Positions 1-10,956 of a DNA stretch of 64,000 bases are shown here, one piece after another. A program made the position numbers and the translations under genes. Numbering within the stretch: the stretch's first letter is position 1; each line of letters opens with the position of its first letter. Below the pieces are notes generated by a model. The model made no database searches. It was not told the DNA's origin and saw only the letters and a list, made by a program, of their open reading frames with translations. Source of the DNA: Dactylorhiza incarnata (lineage: Eukaryota > Streptophyta > Magnoliopsida > Asparagales > Orchidaceae); assembly GCA_033032865.1 (NCBI GenBank), contig JAWHQI010000019.1:11884001-11948000 (forward strand), read 5' to 3'.

Positions 1-16
1 GGTGTTTTTCCCAACA
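1..16 (-). mobile_element. Tail of a Sirevirus-type LTR (element E)
   Basis: The window opens with GGTGTTTTTCCCAACA, nearly the same as the right end of the element A LTRs (GGTGTTTTCCCAACA). Immediately after it the sequence becomes G1 LTR, matching the second G1 copy near 62906. This suggests a further minus-strand Sirevirus inserted in the 3' LTR of G1 just left of the window. Only 16 bases are visible, so the family is an inference. Confidence 0.5.
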
Positions 17-121
17 GAAGGTGATGGCGGTTTCCAGCGAGGTAGCTCTGGTGTGGTGCGATTTGTGGGTCGGCCTGAGATGGAAAGTGTGTGTGCAGTA
101 GAGGGGGGATGGGTAGGGCTG

Positions 122-129
122 CTTTTATA
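122..129 (-). promoter_or_regulatory. Candidate TATA box of the G1 3' LTR
   Basis: On the minus strand the LTR reads CTATAAAAGCAGCC, a good plant TATA box. The same sequence is kept in the other LTR copy at 63010-63017 despite heavy divergence around it, which supports a promoter role in the LTR. No transcription data. Confidence 0.55.
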
Positions 130-639
130 GGGGGGGAGGAGGGCCTCCCTCCCTCCTCCTAGTGTGGTATTAAGGGGGAGAGTGGGGGAGATATTTCTGC
201 CCCCCCCCCACCCCTCCAGCTGTCCATGATAGTTGGCCACCCCCTTGGGTGGCGGGCAGCCTCTCTTGGTGGTGTAGAAAGGCAATTCTTGGTGGTGGTG
301 GTCTTGGGAAAGGAAGGTGGCGATGGGATCTTGCCAATGCTCATTCCAAGGCACCCTTGTTGACGTTTGAGGTCCTAGTAATGGAGGGGGTGGAGCCCAA
401 GGGTTTGTGTGATGGGGAGGTGAAGCCTCCTTTTGAGGTAATAATTCCAAATTTATGTATTTTGAAGGTTTGACCAAAGTCAACCCTAGGGTGGGTCCCT
501 CATGTCGGTCAAAGTCCAAGTGAGTCCAAATCGCCGGGGAAGGGTCAATGTTGGGGTATTGTGGTAGGATTGGTGTGTGCACATTTTTTGGTGTGCCATA
601 AAGCTTGATTTGACTGTAGTTTGACTTCTTGATGTCGAA

Positions 640-1442
640 ATGGGTCGTAACAAACTTTATTGGTCTGGTTTTGACTTTATGAGTCAAATGAAACTGACCG
701 TGATCGATTCTGAGTTTATTCATTTAATATTTTAAAAAGTGCATCGTGGCGTGCTATAAAACAAAAAATGGTCATATTTCTCATATGACCTTCGATTGTA
801 ATGAAATAAGTCCCGTTGAGCTCGTATTGATTATACGAGTCTAACGCAACTGACGGAAGTCAATTCGGAGTACGTATGGTCACTTTACAAAAATGACATT
901 GTCGTTACGCGCTACGATACTCAAAATGGTTGTTTTCTCTAAACGACCTTGGATTGGAATTAAACGAGTTTCGTTGCACTTGTATTGATTATACGAGTCT
1001 AACGTAATTGACGGAAGTTGATTCAGAGTACGTATGGTCACTATAGCAAGACGGCGTCGTCGTGAGGCGCTATGGTACTCAAAATGCTTATTTTCTCTAA
1101 ATGACCTCGGATTGGAATGAAACGAGTTCCGTTGCACTTGTATTGAATATACAAGTCTAACGCAACTGGCGGAATTCGATTCAGAGTGTGTATGGTCATT
1201 ATACCAAAACGACATCATCATGACGCGCTTTGTTACTCAAATGACCATTTTCTCTAAACAATGTTGGATTGGAATGAAACGAGTTCATTATACTTGTATT
1301 GATTATACGAGTCTAACGCAACTGACGGAAGTTGATTCGGAGTACGTATGGTCATTATACCAAAACAACGTCGTCATAATGCACTACGGTACTCAAAATG
1401 GTCGTTTTCTCTAAACAACCTCAGATTGGAATAAAACGAGTT
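640..1442. repeat. 158-bp tandem repeat in the G1 LTR
   Basis: The phrase ATTGATTATACGAGTCTAACG recurs with its ACGAGT ending at 840, 998, 1156 and 1312, a period of 156-158 bp. A further unit continues at 11000-11130 after the element A insertion. Units share GGAATGAAACGAG, GACGGAAGT and GAGTACGTATGGTCA blocks and differ by scattered substitutions. It resembles a satellite but ends inside the G1 LTR (LTR terminus at 11295), so it is a U3-located tandem array of the retrotransposon. Confidence 0.85.
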
Positions 1443-1736
1443 TGAAAGTGCACAGTGTGCCTCTGAGTATACTCTAGAGGGGGTGAATAGAGATTTAAAA
1501 ATATTTCTGTCCTATTTGTGCACACACAATAAAAACACTAAGTGTTATGCTTCAACAATACCTAACAAAGAATAAAATTAATGTTGTTAAAGTAAAGAAG
1601 AAAAGTTGTAAGCTATATGGGACGACACAAAAAATTAACACACACAGAAGACACAAGATTTTATAGAGGTTCCTCAAAATGTGGGTAGTCCTCTCTTCTA
1701 CCACCTGGTAGGAATGCACAACTCAGATCTTAGAAC

Positions 1737-1863
1737 CAATGATCATTTGATAAGGAGATCTTGAACCACTCAGATCTTTTGATAAGGAGATCTTGAACCA
1801 CTCAGATCTTTTGATAAGGAGATCTTGAACCACTCAGATCTTTTGATAAAGAGATCTTGAACC
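1737..1863. repeat. 32-bp minisatellite in the A 3' LTR
   Basis: The unit CTCAGATCTTTTGATAAGGA plus GATCTTGAACCA starts at 1769, 1801 and 1833, with a partial copy before. Each unit carries two self-complementary AGATCT sites that could pair into a short hairpin. The other LTR has more copies, so copy number has changed since insertion. Confidence 0.85.
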
Positions 1864-2539
1864 GTTGAATCCTTTGGAAGAGGGATTCTTATAACTCTGT
1901 ACAGTTGAGGAAGTTGAAAGAAGAAAGAAGATGGAGAAGAAGAATTTTGTTCTCAGAATTCTATAGAAGCTTTTCAGCTTCTATTTTTCCCTTCAATGGA
2001 TCTGCTAATGATGAACCCTTGCTTATGATTGTGATGATTTGCAAGGGTTATATTTTTCAGATCCTTTTGTGTATCTTTTACTTGCTATCTGGCTGCTATA
2101 TGATGTTGATGAAGAAGCAGCTCTATTTTCTGTTCTGAGAGAGAGCACTTGTTTTCTCTATTCCTCTCTGTTAGAGTTCCAGGAGGAAGAAGAAGAAGTA
2201 GGAATCCTAATCGACAAACTGTAGTAGATTGTGATGAATGCTCTATGCTTTCCTCTCTTCCCATCCTATTTATTGTTCATGATTAATTTTGAATTAGTTT
2301 CCTCTTTTTGGGTTGTCCTGAAAAGGCATAGTCTTTGACAATTAATCTTTTTTTCTTCTTTTGTTCACGACCCGTCTGCCAACTGTTTGAATCCTTTCCA
2401 AGAAAGCTTTTCTTATCTTCTTTAATGCTCCTCTCCATTCTAGGCAATTAACAAGCCGTTGTAGAATGGTTTTTAGTGCTATGGGCCTTCAGAGAGAGTT
2501 CTAAAAGGACAGCTAAAAGGTTTCTTTTTTCAGACTGAA

Positions 2540-2950
2540 TTTGACGCTGCGTCGACTTCATTTTCTCTCTTATCAACGCACCTTCGAGTTCTTGTAAGAG
2601 CAGCTTCGAATTCCTTATAGATCTGGTTGAACTCTGATGTCGACGTTACATCGATTACTTATCGACGTAACCATCCAGTTGAAGACTTCTTTTTGAACTT
2701 CATTGTCCGCATCGAATTGTAGTCGACGTTGCATCGACTTTAGATGGCTTCGACAGACCTCCCTTCTGCGTTGAATTGAAGTCGAGGTTGCGTCAACTTC
2801 TAAGATAACTTCGACATGCTCCTTCATCTACGTCAACTCTTATTCGACGTAGCGTCGACTTGATATACTTTGACAGAGAGATTGAGTTGCTTGGAGTTCT
2901 AGTCTGAGGTGCGTCGACATCAAGTCAAAGTTGCGTCGACTTATATTCGA
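2540..2950. repeat. TCGACG/CGTCGA motif array in the A 3' LTR
   Basis: Sequences such as GCGTCGACTT, ATCGACGTAA, GTCGACGTTGCATCGAC and TTCGACGTAGCGTCGAC recur every 20-40 bp, many as TCGACG-spacer-CGTCGA dyads. The array is kept in the second LTR at 9070-9485. In element orientation it is in the 5' part of the LTR (U3), upstream of the presumed transcription start, which fits a regulatory role; this is inference. Confidence 0.7.
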
Positions 2951-3140
2951 TGCAAGTATTTAATTCAACTCAAATTGTGCTTGTCCTGACCTGGTCTTGA
3001 CACTCTAAGTTGAGTGTGACATCCTATGACATCTAATGACCAGATTACCCTTACTATACAATGTGGGTAATAAACCAAAAAGGTAATATCACTTATAAGT
3101 AATTTGTTTTAAGTTAAATCACAAGGGTGTTTTCCCAACA

Positions 3141-3889
3141 ATCTCCCCCTATTTATCTTAACAAATTTTACATATTGTTTTAAAGTGATTTTACACATTC
3201 TCTTACTTAAACAGAAATACATACAAGACAATATAGGCAATAAAATATAACAGAACGAAATCACAGACTATTTCATACATTGTCAAGTAAGTTATATTGT
3301 TCTTAAAAATTATACCCACCAAAGACTAGAAAAGTATTGAACTCAACTCAAAATTAGAGTACTTAGCTTGGACCTCATTGTCCTCTATCAGTAGTTTTCC
3401 TTTTTCTGGAAAAGACCTGGGGAATTACCTTCCTTGATGCAAACTTTAGAGGCTCGTCATCTTCAGGAGACATTGCTGCTTCTTGATAGGTTTGATCTTG
3501 TTCAGCAGTCTGAGCTGCCTCCTTAGCAATATTGGCAACCTCATCTAGCTGATCATATTCATGAAGCTCCCCCGGAGTAGAGGGAATCACCTTCACCTGG
3601 ATCAATTCTCCAGCTGGCTCTTGAGATGGTTCTTGAGATGTTATAGGGAGCTCCTCCTGATTTGGTACAATATTATCTTGAGGGGTTGAGAGAGGCTCCC
3701 CCTGGTTCAGTGCTGCATCCTCAGCCATCACTTCCTCTTCCAGATTCCCTTGAGGATTCTCTTGAGGCTCCCCCTGGACATTTGCATTTTGAAAGACAGT
3801 AATTTTATCAGGGGCTTCAACATCATTGCCCTTTTCATGACCACTCATCTCTAAAGTAGGTATTTCCTCCTTCTGAATTTTCTCCCCCT
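3141..3889 (-). other. Polypurine tract of A and extra PPT copies
   Basis: Directly inside the 3' LTR the minus strand reads AGGGGGAGAT (3141-3150), the expected plus-strand primer site. Further AGGGGGAG copies occur at 3696-3703, 3768-3775 and 3882-3889, within the end of the accessory ORF. Multiple PPT copies upstream of the 3' LTR are a described feature of Sireviruses. Confidence 0.75.
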
Positions 3890-5193
3890 TTTTAACCTTG
3901 CTGGCAAGTGAGGTTAAGAAATCCTTTGTCACTAAGGAGTAAGACATGAATTCTTTGAGACCCTGAAGGGACCTCTTTGAGTCTAGGAGTTCAGACTCCA
4001 TTTAGGAGTACTTCTTTTCAAACCTTCTGGCTTGGTTGGCCAGTAGGTCAACAAATGTGCTGGAGGCTAGCCCTACTACTTTTGAGATTGCTTGCTCAAT
4101 GTCAAATGAGGGTGTAGGATGGGAGGTAGAGGCAGGTGATGGTGGAGGTGTGAGGTTCTCATTTAGATCAGGAGGATCTTGGTAGGCAGGGGAAAGGGTT
4201 TGGTAGGTTTCAGGAGAAATATGAACTGGTGGTGGTGGACGAGCAGGCTGATTGTCTGTAAATGGGATGGATGGTTGTTGTTGTGGTTGGGGAGGAATTT
4301 GAGGTAAAGGAGGTGAACCATCTGTGGGAGGAATGAAGGAACTGGCCTGGTTGAGTGGGGCTTGATCAGTATCTGGGTATCATCCTGGTGTGTTGTTGGA
4401 GTGTCTTGGGGAGGTATATTATCCCTTGGGAAATTTGGTATATGTCTCTCTGAATCTTGAGGAGATGGGGAAGGAGGAGGAGGTGAAGATGCAGCTTGAC
4501 CAGGCTTGAGGATCTGCCTGGTCCATTTGGAGAAGATTCCTATATTAATTTTTTATCCTGGTGGAATTGGCACTCCTTTGAACTTACACACATCTAGATA
4601 GTGTTAGAAGAGAACCTGGCTCATTATCCTCATGTAGGAATTGTCTTTGTGAGCATATTTGTGGCCAATCATCTTCAGGAGGCATCTCTCCCAATTTATC
4701 TTCTTTTCCAGAATTAAGACAACCATAATTTGCAATTGTTGCTTGGTATAACATCATGTGCTGATATCTTGCACAGCGGCACCTTTCTCATTATGTCTAC
4801 TAGAAATCTGTATTCTTCTGCCAGATCCACCTTTTTCAGATTGACATCTCTTTCTTTCTTGAATTGCATGATTTTTAAGGCCTTCTTTGTCTCTACAACT
4901 GACAGTTCATCAGAGACCTCACCAGTGGGTAGATCAAATGTTTGAGACAACATTTCCTCTGTTATGCCGATATCTTTTTCAGAAATTTTCCCATGGAGGG
5001 ATCCATCATCTCCTATATGCACAGTATCCTTGAACTCTATCAACTCAACATCAAGTATTTTACATCTCGTGGAGATCAACTTTGTTAGTCCTGCTTTATG
5101 GTATAAGCCAAGAATGGCCTTGAAGCTTTCTGCAGCAGCATTGAAGGAATCGACATCCACATCAAATCCAGAGTTCACTTTTGGTGGAGCCAT
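3375..5193 (-). pseudogene. Accessory (env-like position) ORF of Sirevirus A, broken
   Basis: The reading frame starts at an ATG with MAPPKVNSGFDVDVDSF at 5193 and lies between gag and the 3' LTR, the place of the Sirevirus accessory or envelope-like ORF. An open stretch runs to 4714. Coding then continues in another frame across about 4740-4550, containing a QVLF-stop-HYLDV segment, through a proline-rich part (about 4500-4100) to a final open stretch 4001-3375 that begins MESELLDSKRSLQGL and is acidic and low-complexity. At least one frameshift near 4740 and several stops break it. The N-terminal part resembles the region often annotated as putative plant transposon protein; I infer this from the sequence style only. 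Function unknown. In the full Sirevirus C the same kind of ORF follows pol; here pol is absent and it follows gag directly. Confidence 0.6.
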
Positions 5194-5918
5194 CAATTTT
5201 AGGTACCTACAAACACAAGAGAAAATGAGAGAGAGAGAGAGAGACAAGAGTGTGAGAGAACTGGAGAAGGAGAGAGCAACGAGAGGAAAATTCAAAAGCT
5301 TAAATGATTCGACACTGAAGTTGCTTAAAAGAAGATGATTCGTCGCAACTTAGGGTTGCAATCGAAGCTGTGTCGATAAGAATTTATATTTTGCGCACAC
5401 AAATATGTTAGGATATCTTCTAAAAGTAATCTAACGCACGCTGGCATCTCGACGCTGCTTTGATGACTATTCGATGCAACTTTGAGATTGTTTAGGAACA
5501 AGTAAGTCGACGTTGCATCGAGTTGTAATCGATGCGACATCAAATTTAATCAGCGTCTATTAAGTCGACGCATGCATCGATATGAATTTGACGATGCGAC
5601 GAATAACATTCGCATTATCCGCTCCAATTGGCTCTCGACGCTTGCATCGAGTAGAACTCGATGATACGTCAAATTCTATTCGATGCAACTTTAAATAAAT
5701 AGTTCTATTTTCTTAGAAAATTCTTGCTATTTTTCCCAGCAATGATGTTTATTGAAAATAGTGTTTATGCTATTAACTTTATGAACTATAAGGATAACAA
5801 GGGAAGTTAAAGGAGAAATCACTGCCTTGGTTTCATTTAGTTCTTCCTTCATGACCTAAGCTTTCTTCCCACTCCATTCTCTCTTGGGAGGGATCCTACC
5901 TAATCCTGCACAAATAAT
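5194..5918 (-). other. Non-coding spacer of A between gag and accessory ORF, with TCGACG array
   Basis: This stretch holds a GA-rich leader just before the accessory ORF (about 5215-5290) and, at about 5430-5690, a dense run of CGACG/CGTCGA motifs like those in the LTRs (for example GTCGACGTTGCATCGA, GTCGACGCATGCATCGA). The sequence right after gag includes TTATTTGTGCAGG, which resembles the gag-pol junction of the other Sireviruses. Protease, integrase and RT, expected here in a full element, are missing. Confidence 0.65.
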
Positions 5919-7818
5919 TCAAACATTAGAAGGAACCCAGGTTACCTTAGGCCCTTTGCTTTTACCATTATAGGGTGCAATGAAAGAATAGAAGGGTCTT
6001 TCATGATACCCTTTTGGATGATAAGGAATGGATTTCCCAAACCTATACTTATTACCTTGGAACTGAAAATGTGCATAGAAGGAATCATAATATAGCAGAT
6101 CAGCAGAATGTCTGATTATTTTATTTTTGACTTTAACATTTTGATTTAGATTTTTAGGCTTGTCTGGATTAATTTTCTTAGCATTTCCCATTTCACTATT
6201 AGAATTTGCTATATTGAATATAGTGATTTTATCAGGATAATTGTTATCTTGATTCTTAGTTAATTCTCTCCTCTCACTTGGTTGATAATCACTAGGTTTA
6301 ATAAATCTAACTGGATTTTTCCAAGCTGGTCTACTAGTGGTTTCAGTGCCAGTGCATGGGTCTGCTCCTAGATCTATATGCTTAAATATCATGGAGAGAT
6401 TTTGTGTGATATTTTTGAGCTTCTGACTCCTCCCATTGAGAGAGTCCTCAAAGGCTTTTGTCTTTGCTAGCTCTTCTTTGAATTCTTGATTTTCATTTCA
6501 TATTTTGATCAGTTTTCATTCCTTATTATCAATTTCATATATTAAGTCCCGGTTTCTTAAGTATACATCATCTTTCCTAAGTTCTTCTAACTCTTTCCTA
6601 ACTACAATTATTTCTTTTTAACTATTGAGGAAATCATTGCAAAATTTTTTAAAACAATTTTTAAAATCATCAGCATTGAAATCAAAATCATCAAACAGAG
6701 TTACCTGTTCTTCTTCATCATCATCTGATGACATCCCCAAAGCCATCATGCAAGCTGCTTCTGCTTCTTTTTCTTCATCACTTTCTGATGAAGAGTAACT
6801 TGACTCTGCTTCAGTGTCACTCTAGGTTTCAACAATGAAACCTTTAGCCTTCTTCTTGTCTTTCCTCCTGAAAGACTTCTTCTGTTCTTCTTTGATGTTG
6901 CTCCCGACCCTTTGTTCTTATGGGCATTCAGGTGTGCCCTGGCTTGTTGCAGGTGAAGCAAATTATCTCCTTCCTTGTAGTCTTGTCATATATGGGCTTT
7001 GAGCTCCTCTCTCTTCTCCTTGAGTCTTCTATCTTGACCCATTTTCTGAATCTCCAGGCTAGAAGACTGAACATCTCATCTTCAGGACTGGAGGGCTCTC
7101 CTTCAGTAGCTTTCAGAGCAAGGATCCTTTGGATAGGAGTTGGAGTTGTCTCTTTTGCCTCTGATTCAGCTCTGTTCTTCAGAAGCATCTCATATGACTT
7201 AAGCTTTCCTAGCAAAGCCTCAGTAGAGATTTCTCTATGGCATTTGGACTCTCTGATATCCCAGATCCTTGAATCCCATGAGCTAGGGAAGCACATTTGG
7301 ATCTTATCATTTATTTATGTCAAGGATATCTCCTTGTCCAGACTCTTCAGTTCATTAACAATGATACTGAATCTGTTATACGTCTCAGCAACAGATTCAC
7401 CAGCTTTGTTTTGAATGTTCTCATATTGGGATATAAGAAGGGACTTCCTGTCCTTTCTCTCATTAGAACTTCCTTCTACCATTCTGGAGAGAGATTCACA
7501 TATCTCTTTAGCTGATTGGCAGTCAGCTACCTTCTGGAAGATGTCATCTGACATGGTGGATACCAGAATATTCATAGCTTTGGCATCACATGCCTTCTAC
7601 TTCTTTTCAGTCTCTGTCCACTCAGCCCTGGGTACAGGTTCCTGTGTAGAAGCTCCACTGGCATCCTTCTTGTATGGGACTGGAGGACCTGAAATGATAA
7701 CATCAAAGATGTCCTCATCAATAAAGTTCATATATAACTTTATTCTGGCCTTCAAGAGTGTAAACTTATTTAGGTTACACACTGGAGGTCTTGTTGAGGC
7801 ATAATCCTTAGAACTCAT
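5919..7818 (-). pseudogene. gag: gag of Sirevirus A, broken
   Basis: This is a copia-type Gag, the capsid/nucleocapsid precursor of the element. The start at 7818 reads MSSKDYASTRPPVCNLNKF, parallel to the intact gag of C (MAKIKDYASTRPPICNLEKF). The UBN2-type region continues in one frame through two in-frame stops, near 7594-7596 and 7312-7314, with landmarks MNILVSTMSDDIFQKVA, KSLLISQYEN and FPSSWDSRIW. A zinc knuckle CFTCNKPGH lies near 6950, but a 1-base shift separates it from its last Cys. An acidic serine-rich stretch follows, and the C-terminal part (6392-5919) ends GPKVTWVPSNV just before a TGA. It is non-functional as it stands. The neighbours are the PBS upstream and the accessory ORF downstream. 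Confidence 0.8.
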
Positions 7819-7904
7819 TTTCTTAATAAAATAAATTTATTGTAGAGAAATAAGAGTAGGAGGTCTTTTTGATCAAGGTGTTAACCTTTTAATGATCAAC
7901 CTCT

Positions 7905-7915
7905 CTCTGATACCA
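7905..7915 (-). other. Primer binding site of Sirevirus A
   Basis: On the minus strand TGGTATCAGAG starts a few bases after the 5' LTR end at 7918. It is complementary to the 3' end of initiator Met-tRNA, the usual plant copia primer. This fixes the element on the minus strand. Confidence 0.85.
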
Positions 7916-8234
7916 ATTGAAAGTGCACAATGTGCCTCTGAGTATACTCTAGAGGGAGTGAATAGAGATTTAAAAATATTTCTATCCTATTTGTGCCCAC
8001 ACAATAAAAACACTAAGTGTTATGCTTTAATAATACCTAACACAAAATAAAATTAATGTTGTTAAAGTAAAGCAGAAAAGTTGTAAGCTATATGGGACAG
8101 CATTGAAAATTAACACACACAGAAGACACAAGATTTTATAGAGGTTCCCCAAAATATGGGTAGTCCTCTCTTCTACCACCTGGTAGGAATGCACAACATG
8201 TGCCTGAGTCTTTTGATAAGGAGACTCTTAGAAC

Positions 8235-8394
8235 CAAAGATCTTTTGATAAGGAGATCTTGAACCACTCAGATCTTTTGATAAAGAGATCTTGAACCACT
8301 CAGATCTTTTGATAAGGAGATCTTGAACCACTCAGATCTTTTGATAAGGAGATCTTGAACCACTCAGATCTTTTGATAAGTAGATCTTGAACCA
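8235..8394. repeat. 32-bp minisatellite in the A 5' LTR
   Basis: It has the same unit as at 1737-1863, with starts at 8267, 8299, 8331 and 8363 and a partial copy before 8267. It is preceded by a diverged unit with GAGTCTTTTGATAAGGAGACTC, the form found in element C, so A and C share an ancestral repeat. Confidence 0.85.
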
Positions 8395-9636
8395 CTGAAT
8401 CCTTTGGAAGAGGGATTCTTAAAAAAACTCTGTACAGTTGAGGAAGTTGAAAGAAGAAAGAAGATGGAGAAGAAGAATTTTGTTCTCAGAATTCTGTAGA
8501 AGCTTTCAGCTTCTATTATTCCCTTCAATAGATCTGCTAATGATGAACCCTTGCTTATGATTGTGATAATTTGCAAGGGTTATATTCTTCAGATCCTTTT
8601 GTATATCTTTTACTTGCTATTTGGCTGCTATAGGATGTTGATGAAGAAGCAGCTCTGTTTTCTGATCTGAGAAAGCACTTATTTTCTCTATTTCTCTCTG
8701 CTAGGTTTCTAGGAGGAAGAAGAAGAAGTGGGAACCCTAATCGACAAGCTGTAGCAGATTGTGATGAATGCTCTATGTTTTCCTCTCTTCTCATCTTATT
8801 TATTGTCCATGATTAATTTTGAATTGGCTTCCTCTTTTTGGGTTGTCCTGAAAAGGCATAGTCTTGGCCAATTAATCTTTCTTTCTTCTTATGTTCACGA
8901 CCCATCTGCCAGCTGTTTGAATCCTTTCCAAGAAAGTTTTTCCCGTCTTCTTTAATGCTCCTCTCCATTCTAGGCAATAAACAAGTCATTGTAGAACGGT
9001 CTTTAGTGTTGTGGGCCTTCAGAGAGAGTTCTAAAAGGAGAGCTGAAAAGGTTTCCTTTTCAGACTGAATTCAACGCTGCGTCGACTTCATTTTCTCTCT
9101 TATCGATGCACCTTCGAGTTCTTGTAAGAGCAGCTTCGAATTCCTTCTAGCTCTGGTTGAACTCTGATGTCAACGTTACGTTGATTACTTATCGACGTAA
9201 CTGTCGAGCTGAAGACTTCTTTTTGAACTTCATTGTCTGCGTCGAATTGTAGTCGATGTTGCATCGACTTCAGATGGTTTCGACAGACACTTCCTTCTAT
9301 GTTGAATTGAAGTCGAGGTTGCATCAACTTCTAAGATAACTTTGACATGCTCCTTCATCTACGTCGACTCCTATTCGACGTAGCATCGACTTGATATACT
9401 TTGACAGAGAGATTGAGTTGCTTGGACTTCTAGTCTGAGTTGCGTCGACATCAAGTCAATGTTGCGTCGACTTATAATCGACATAAGTATTTAATTCAAC
9501 TCAAATTATGCTTGTCCTGACCTGGTCTTGACACTCTAAGTTGAATGTGACATCCTAGGACATTTAATGACCAGATTACCATTACTGTACAATGTGGGTA
9601 ATAAACCTAAAAGGTAAAATCACTTATAAGTAATTT

Positions 9637-10956
9637 TGTTGGGAATATTGCCATCAATGTTCCCTTGATTTGAAGAGGCATCACTCACAATGCTAAGTAC
9701 ATTTGTATTTGATAAACCCTACTTTGCATCAGGAATGTGCAGGGTTAAGATATTCCAAACATTGGAATAAGTCCAGAGGTTCGCTGTCAAAACTGCTGAG
9801 AAGGAGTCATTGTCTCAGCGAAACCGCTGAGACGGGACCAGGAGCCACTGAGAAGTGATCTGCCTCTACTGAGCTGCAGATAGACAAAATCCGCTAAGAA
9901 GAGAAACCATCTCAGCGGATCCGCTGAGACGAAAGCAATTCAACCGCTGAGACAGAAGGCTGTGTCAGCCCAACTGCTGAGACAGGTTCAAATCTGGAAG
10001 AAGACAGTGGCGCGACTTGCTCTTGGCGCAAACAGCTGTAAAGGTGATAAAGCATTCTATCCTCATTCAATGTGTCAGGGTCCTTTCTAAGAGCCGTTGA
10101 AGACACGTGAAGTATAAGAGAACATGTTAGGGAACTTTTAAAAGAACTGGTTGATGTGCTGAAAAGGAGAAGGCTATTATCACTGTTCCATTGACGGCTT
10201 TCAAGCTCTCTCCTCCTCCTGCTTACTGAACCAGCAATAAGACATAAGGAGAGAATATAGCTCTTCTACTCAGAAGAGCAAGGTGATCATTTCTCCTCAA
10301 CTGAAGAGAAGGATCAGATAGAAGCAAGAACTGAAGTTTAGATTCAAACAAGTTTCAAGGAAGCACCAGCTGTGCAGAAACAATAGAAGACATCATTCCA
10401 GTGTTGTCTAATGTTGTAAGCTTAATATTTATTCACTATAGGAACTGTATTGTTCTGAGCTTGTAAGGCACATTGCCTGAGTGTGTAGGGTTACTGAACC
10501 TGAGATGTAGGGCTGTTATGCCTGAGGTTGTAGGATTGTTTAGCCTGAGCTGTACGGAAATTTGCCTGAGAAGAAGGGCTTCTTGATAGGCCTGAGGTAG
10601 GAGTTCAAGGGGATCTCTAAGCTGTAGGAGTGGGAGCACTCTGAGTGGTAGGGCTGGTTGGCCTGAGGTAGGGCTTGGAGCAAGCCTAAGAGATCCTGAG
10701 GGATCTTAGTTGTAAGCTCTAGGAGCTGAGATTGGAGGAGTTCGCCTTATCTAACACACTGTTAGAAAGGTGTAGAGGGAAATTGGACTACCCATAGACA
10801 CACTGTCTTGGGGAAACACTATAAACCCTTGTGTGTTTTCTGTGTGTGCTTGTTATTTTGTTTCCTAGCAAAAATAATTAAGTAAAATTCAAAGAGACCT
10901 ATTCACCCCCCCCCCCCCCCTCTAGGTGAATTAGACTACATACCTATAAACTATCA
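9637..10956 (+). mobile_element. Solo LTR F (Sirevirus-type, related to element B)
   Basis: This is a 1,320-bp unit with ends TGTTGGGAATATTGCC...ACTATCA and TSD AATTT at 9632-9636 and 10957-10961. The first 100 bp or so closely match the start of the B LTR read on its own strand (GAAGAGGCATCACTCACAATGCTAAG). It includes a CTCAGCGGATCCGCTGAG palindrome, phrase repeats of GCCTGAG and GTAGGG (10460-10700), and, near its end, the complement of the CTAGAGGGGGGTGAATAG block with a C homopolymer. There is no interior and no second LTR, so it arose by LTR-LTR recombination or is a lone LTR. It is plus-oriented, opposite to B. Confidence 0.85.

Larger units (their letters stand above)
17..1442 (-). 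repeat. G1 3' LTR, first segment
   Basis: Positions 17-431 align with 62906-63321 in the other G1 LTR, including the TATA region and the shared AGGGGGAGAGTGGGG tract. Positions 432-640 are LTR sequence whose partner lies beyond the window. From about 640 a 158-bp tandem repeat begins. The segment stops at 1442, where element A is inserted; GAGTT at 1438-1442 is the left copy of the TSD. No gene is present; the open frames here are short and lack family features. Confidence 0.85.
1443..3140 (-). repeat. Sirevirus A 3' LTR
   Basis: This 1,698-bp LTR starts TGAAAGTGCACAG and ends GTTTTCCCAACA on the plus strand. It matches 7918-9636 plus 10962-10994. In about 240 sampled bases I counted around 15 differences (about 6%). 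It holds the block CTAGAGGGGGTGAATAG near its plus-strand start, a 32-bp minisatellite (1737-1863) and a TCGACG/CGTCGA-rich part (2540-2950). Open frames inside have no family features. Confidence 0.9.

Noticed and set aside
640..1442. 158-bp repeat as a free genomic satellite flanking the elements
   Set aside because: It stops before the LTR terminus at 11295, which is followed by gypsy pol, so it is part of the G1 LTR. A wider satellite origin is left as a question in the findings.
1737..1863. Regular repeats (32-bp, 28-bp, 92-bp) as CRISPR arrays
   Set aside because: Repeats are contiguous with no unique spacers and lie in LTRs of plant retrotransposons.
3375..5193. Accessory ORFs of A, B and C as true viral envelope genes
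   Set aside because: No signal peptide or transmembrane anchor is seen in the open parts; the sequences are charged, proline-rich or coiled-coil-like. Position alone matches env-like ORFs of Sireviruses.
4714..5295. Upstream extension of the A accessory ORF with a hydrophobic start (MNFPLVALSFSSSLTLLSLS) as a signal peptide
   Set aside because: The extension is encoded by a GA-rich simple-sequence leader, and the MAPPK start at 5193 parallels the MAPT start of the C accessory ORF.
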